From: Vulcanimicrobiota bacterium
GTDB lineage: Bacteria; Vulcanimicrobiota; Vulcanimicrobiia; Vulcanimicrobiales; Vulcanimicrobiaceae
Assembly (NCBI GenBank): GCA_019233415.1
Contig: JAFAMK010000227.1
Location: 1-5,958 of the forward strand
Direction: 5' to 3'
Length of the DNA stretch: 5,958 nt
In this document: one piece after another, positions 5,240 through 5,958 of the stretch
Numbering within the stretch: the first letter of the stretch is position 1
How the letters are laid out: every line of letters begins with the position of its first letter
Position numbers and translations under genes: made by a program
The notes under the pieces: model-generated
Told to the model about the DNA's origin: nothing
The model's input: only the letters and a program-made list of their open reading frames with translations
The model's database searches: none

Positions 5240-5958
5240 CGGCGCACCGCGACCTCGGGGTGCCGCGCGTCGAAGACCGGCCGTTCGCTGCGGATCGGCG
5301 GCAGCGAGGTGAAGCCGTGCTCGTGCGGCGGCGACGACGTCCACCACTCGAGCGAGTTCGCACCCCACGGGTCGTTGCCGGCCGGAATGCGCCGGCGCAT
5401 CGTCAGCACGACGTTCACGACGAAGACCACGACGCCGGCGGCCATCACGTACGAGCCCAGCGTCGCGATCAGGTTCAGCAGCGGCAGCGCGCCCATGTCC
5501 GCATACGTGACGACGCGGCGCGGCATCCCGTCGATCCCGGCCAGGTGCATCGGCAAGAACGTCACGTTGAAGCCGACGAACAGCAGCCAGAAGCAGAGTT
5601 TGCCGAGCCGCTCGTCGAGCAGCGAGCCGAACATCTTCGGCCACCAGAAGAACAGCGCCGCGAAGATCGCGAACAGGCTTCCGCCGCCGAGCGTGTAGTG
5701 GAAGTGCGCGACGACGAAGTACGAGTCTTGCGCGTGGTAGTCGATCGGCGGTGAGGCGACCATCACCCCGGTGACGCCGCCGAACAGAAAGTTCAGCAGG
5801 AAGCCGACGCTGAACAGCATCGGCGTCGGAAACGTGATCGAGCCGCGCCACATCGTTCCGATCCAGTTGAAGAACTTGACGCCGGTCGGAACCGCGATCA
5901 GGAACGACACGAAGCTGAAGAACGGGTTGTTGACCGCGCCGGTCGTGAACATGTGGTG
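5236..5958 (-). CDS. ctaD: Cytochrome c oxidase subunit I (C-terminal part)
   Basis: These are the last 240 residues of the catalytic subunit of an aa3-type heme-copper oxidase, which reduces O2 to water and pumps protons across the plasma membrane. The fragment opens exactly on HHMFTTG, the two histidines being CuB ligands. It continues with IAVPTGVKFFNW (21-32), whose K28 corresponds to the K-channel lysine, then ASPPIDYHAQDSYFVVAHFHYTL, where H85 and H87 are the expected axial ligands of heme a3 and heme a. LDERLGKLCFWLLFVGFNVTFLPMH (114-138) and GMPRR (144-148) follow, then two further membrane spans. The tail NDPWGANSLEWWTSSPPHEH and the preceding GAVNNPFFSF are typical of the actinobacterial-like type. 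The gene enters from the right edge and its start is outside the window. It is followed by ctaF with a four-base overlap. No catalytic residue within the visible part is missing. Confidence 0.97.
   Translation of the reverse strand, partial: HHMFTTGAVNNPFFSFVSFLIAVPTGVKFFNWIGTMWRGSITFPTPMLFSVGFLLNFLFGGVTGVMVASPPIDYHAQDSYFVVAHFHYTLGGGSLFAIFAALFFWWPKMFGSLLDERLGKLCFWLLFVGFNVTFLPMHLAGIDGMPRRVVTYADMGALPLLNLIATLGSYVMAAGVVVFVVNVVLTMRRRIPAGNDPWGANSLEWWTSSPPHEHGFTSLPPIRSERPVFDARHPEVAVRR

Noticed and set aside
5240..5851. Extension of the ctaF frame upstream to 5851
   Set aside because: It overlaps ctaD in another frame on the same strand and its translation is Arg/Ala-rich and non-membrane. The GTG at 5239 in a GTGA overlap is the natural start.
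1..5958. tRNA, rRNA, CRISPR array, insertion sequence, phage or toxin-antitoxin genes
   Set aside because: Nearly all bases are accounted for by seven genes; no cloverleaf, spaced direct-repeat array, transposase motif or terminal inverted repeats were seen.

Overview
The window is a compact, GC-rich (by eye close to 70% G+C) bacterial chromosome segment with seven protein-coding genes and almost no intergenic DNA. No RNA gene, IS element, phage gene or CRISPR array is visible. The cytochrome oxidase genes at the right end are of the type best known from Actinobacteria (CtaD with a HHMFTTGAVNNPFFSF stretch, followed by a small CtaF-like subunit IV). That type also occurs in other high-GC, often soil-dwelling phyla such as Chloroflexota, Dormibacterota and Eremiobacterota. 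I lean to an aerobic bacterium of this kind but cannot name the phylum from sequence alone.

Layout, left to right. (1) Bases 1-255 hold the 3' end of a serine beta-lactamase/penicillin-binding-type hydrolase on + (KTG motif). (2) It converges with a minus-strand pair: a cyclophilin-type peptidylprolyl isomerase (1083-1589) and, downstream of it, a DUF72/YecE-like protein whose conserved N-terminus can only be included if it starts at a CTG overlapping the isomerase stop. (3) A 73-bp divergent spacer leads to a + strand pair: an RsbW/SpoIIAB-type serine kinase (HATPase_c_2 fold, 1663-2157) and a secreted M28 zinc aminopeptidase with a C-terminal fibronectin-III-like domain (2196-3545). (4) The peptidase stop abuts, with no spacer, the stop of a minus-strand glutamate-1-semialdehyde-aminomutase-like PLP enzyme (3546-4835). 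(5) That enzyme lies directly downstream of ctaF and the 3' part of ctaD, which are also on the minus strand and are coupled by a GTGA overlap.

Functional reading. The right block links terminal respiration (heme-copper oxidase) with a PLP enzyme related to the tetrapyrrole enzyme HemL, so a heme-supply link is plausible, although its active-site motifs are not fully canonical. The kinase probably belongs to a partner-switching stress or sigma-factor control system whose other members are not in the window. The remaining genes look like ordinary housekeeping or accessory functions.

The best candidate for something under-described is a twin hairpin repeat at 2104-2150. It comprises two 18-base units that differ only by one compensatory base-pair swap, and it is translated as the low-complexity tail of the kinase. 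It looks like a REP-type palindromic element that has been captured at the 3' end of a gene. I found no sign of a larger unknown system.
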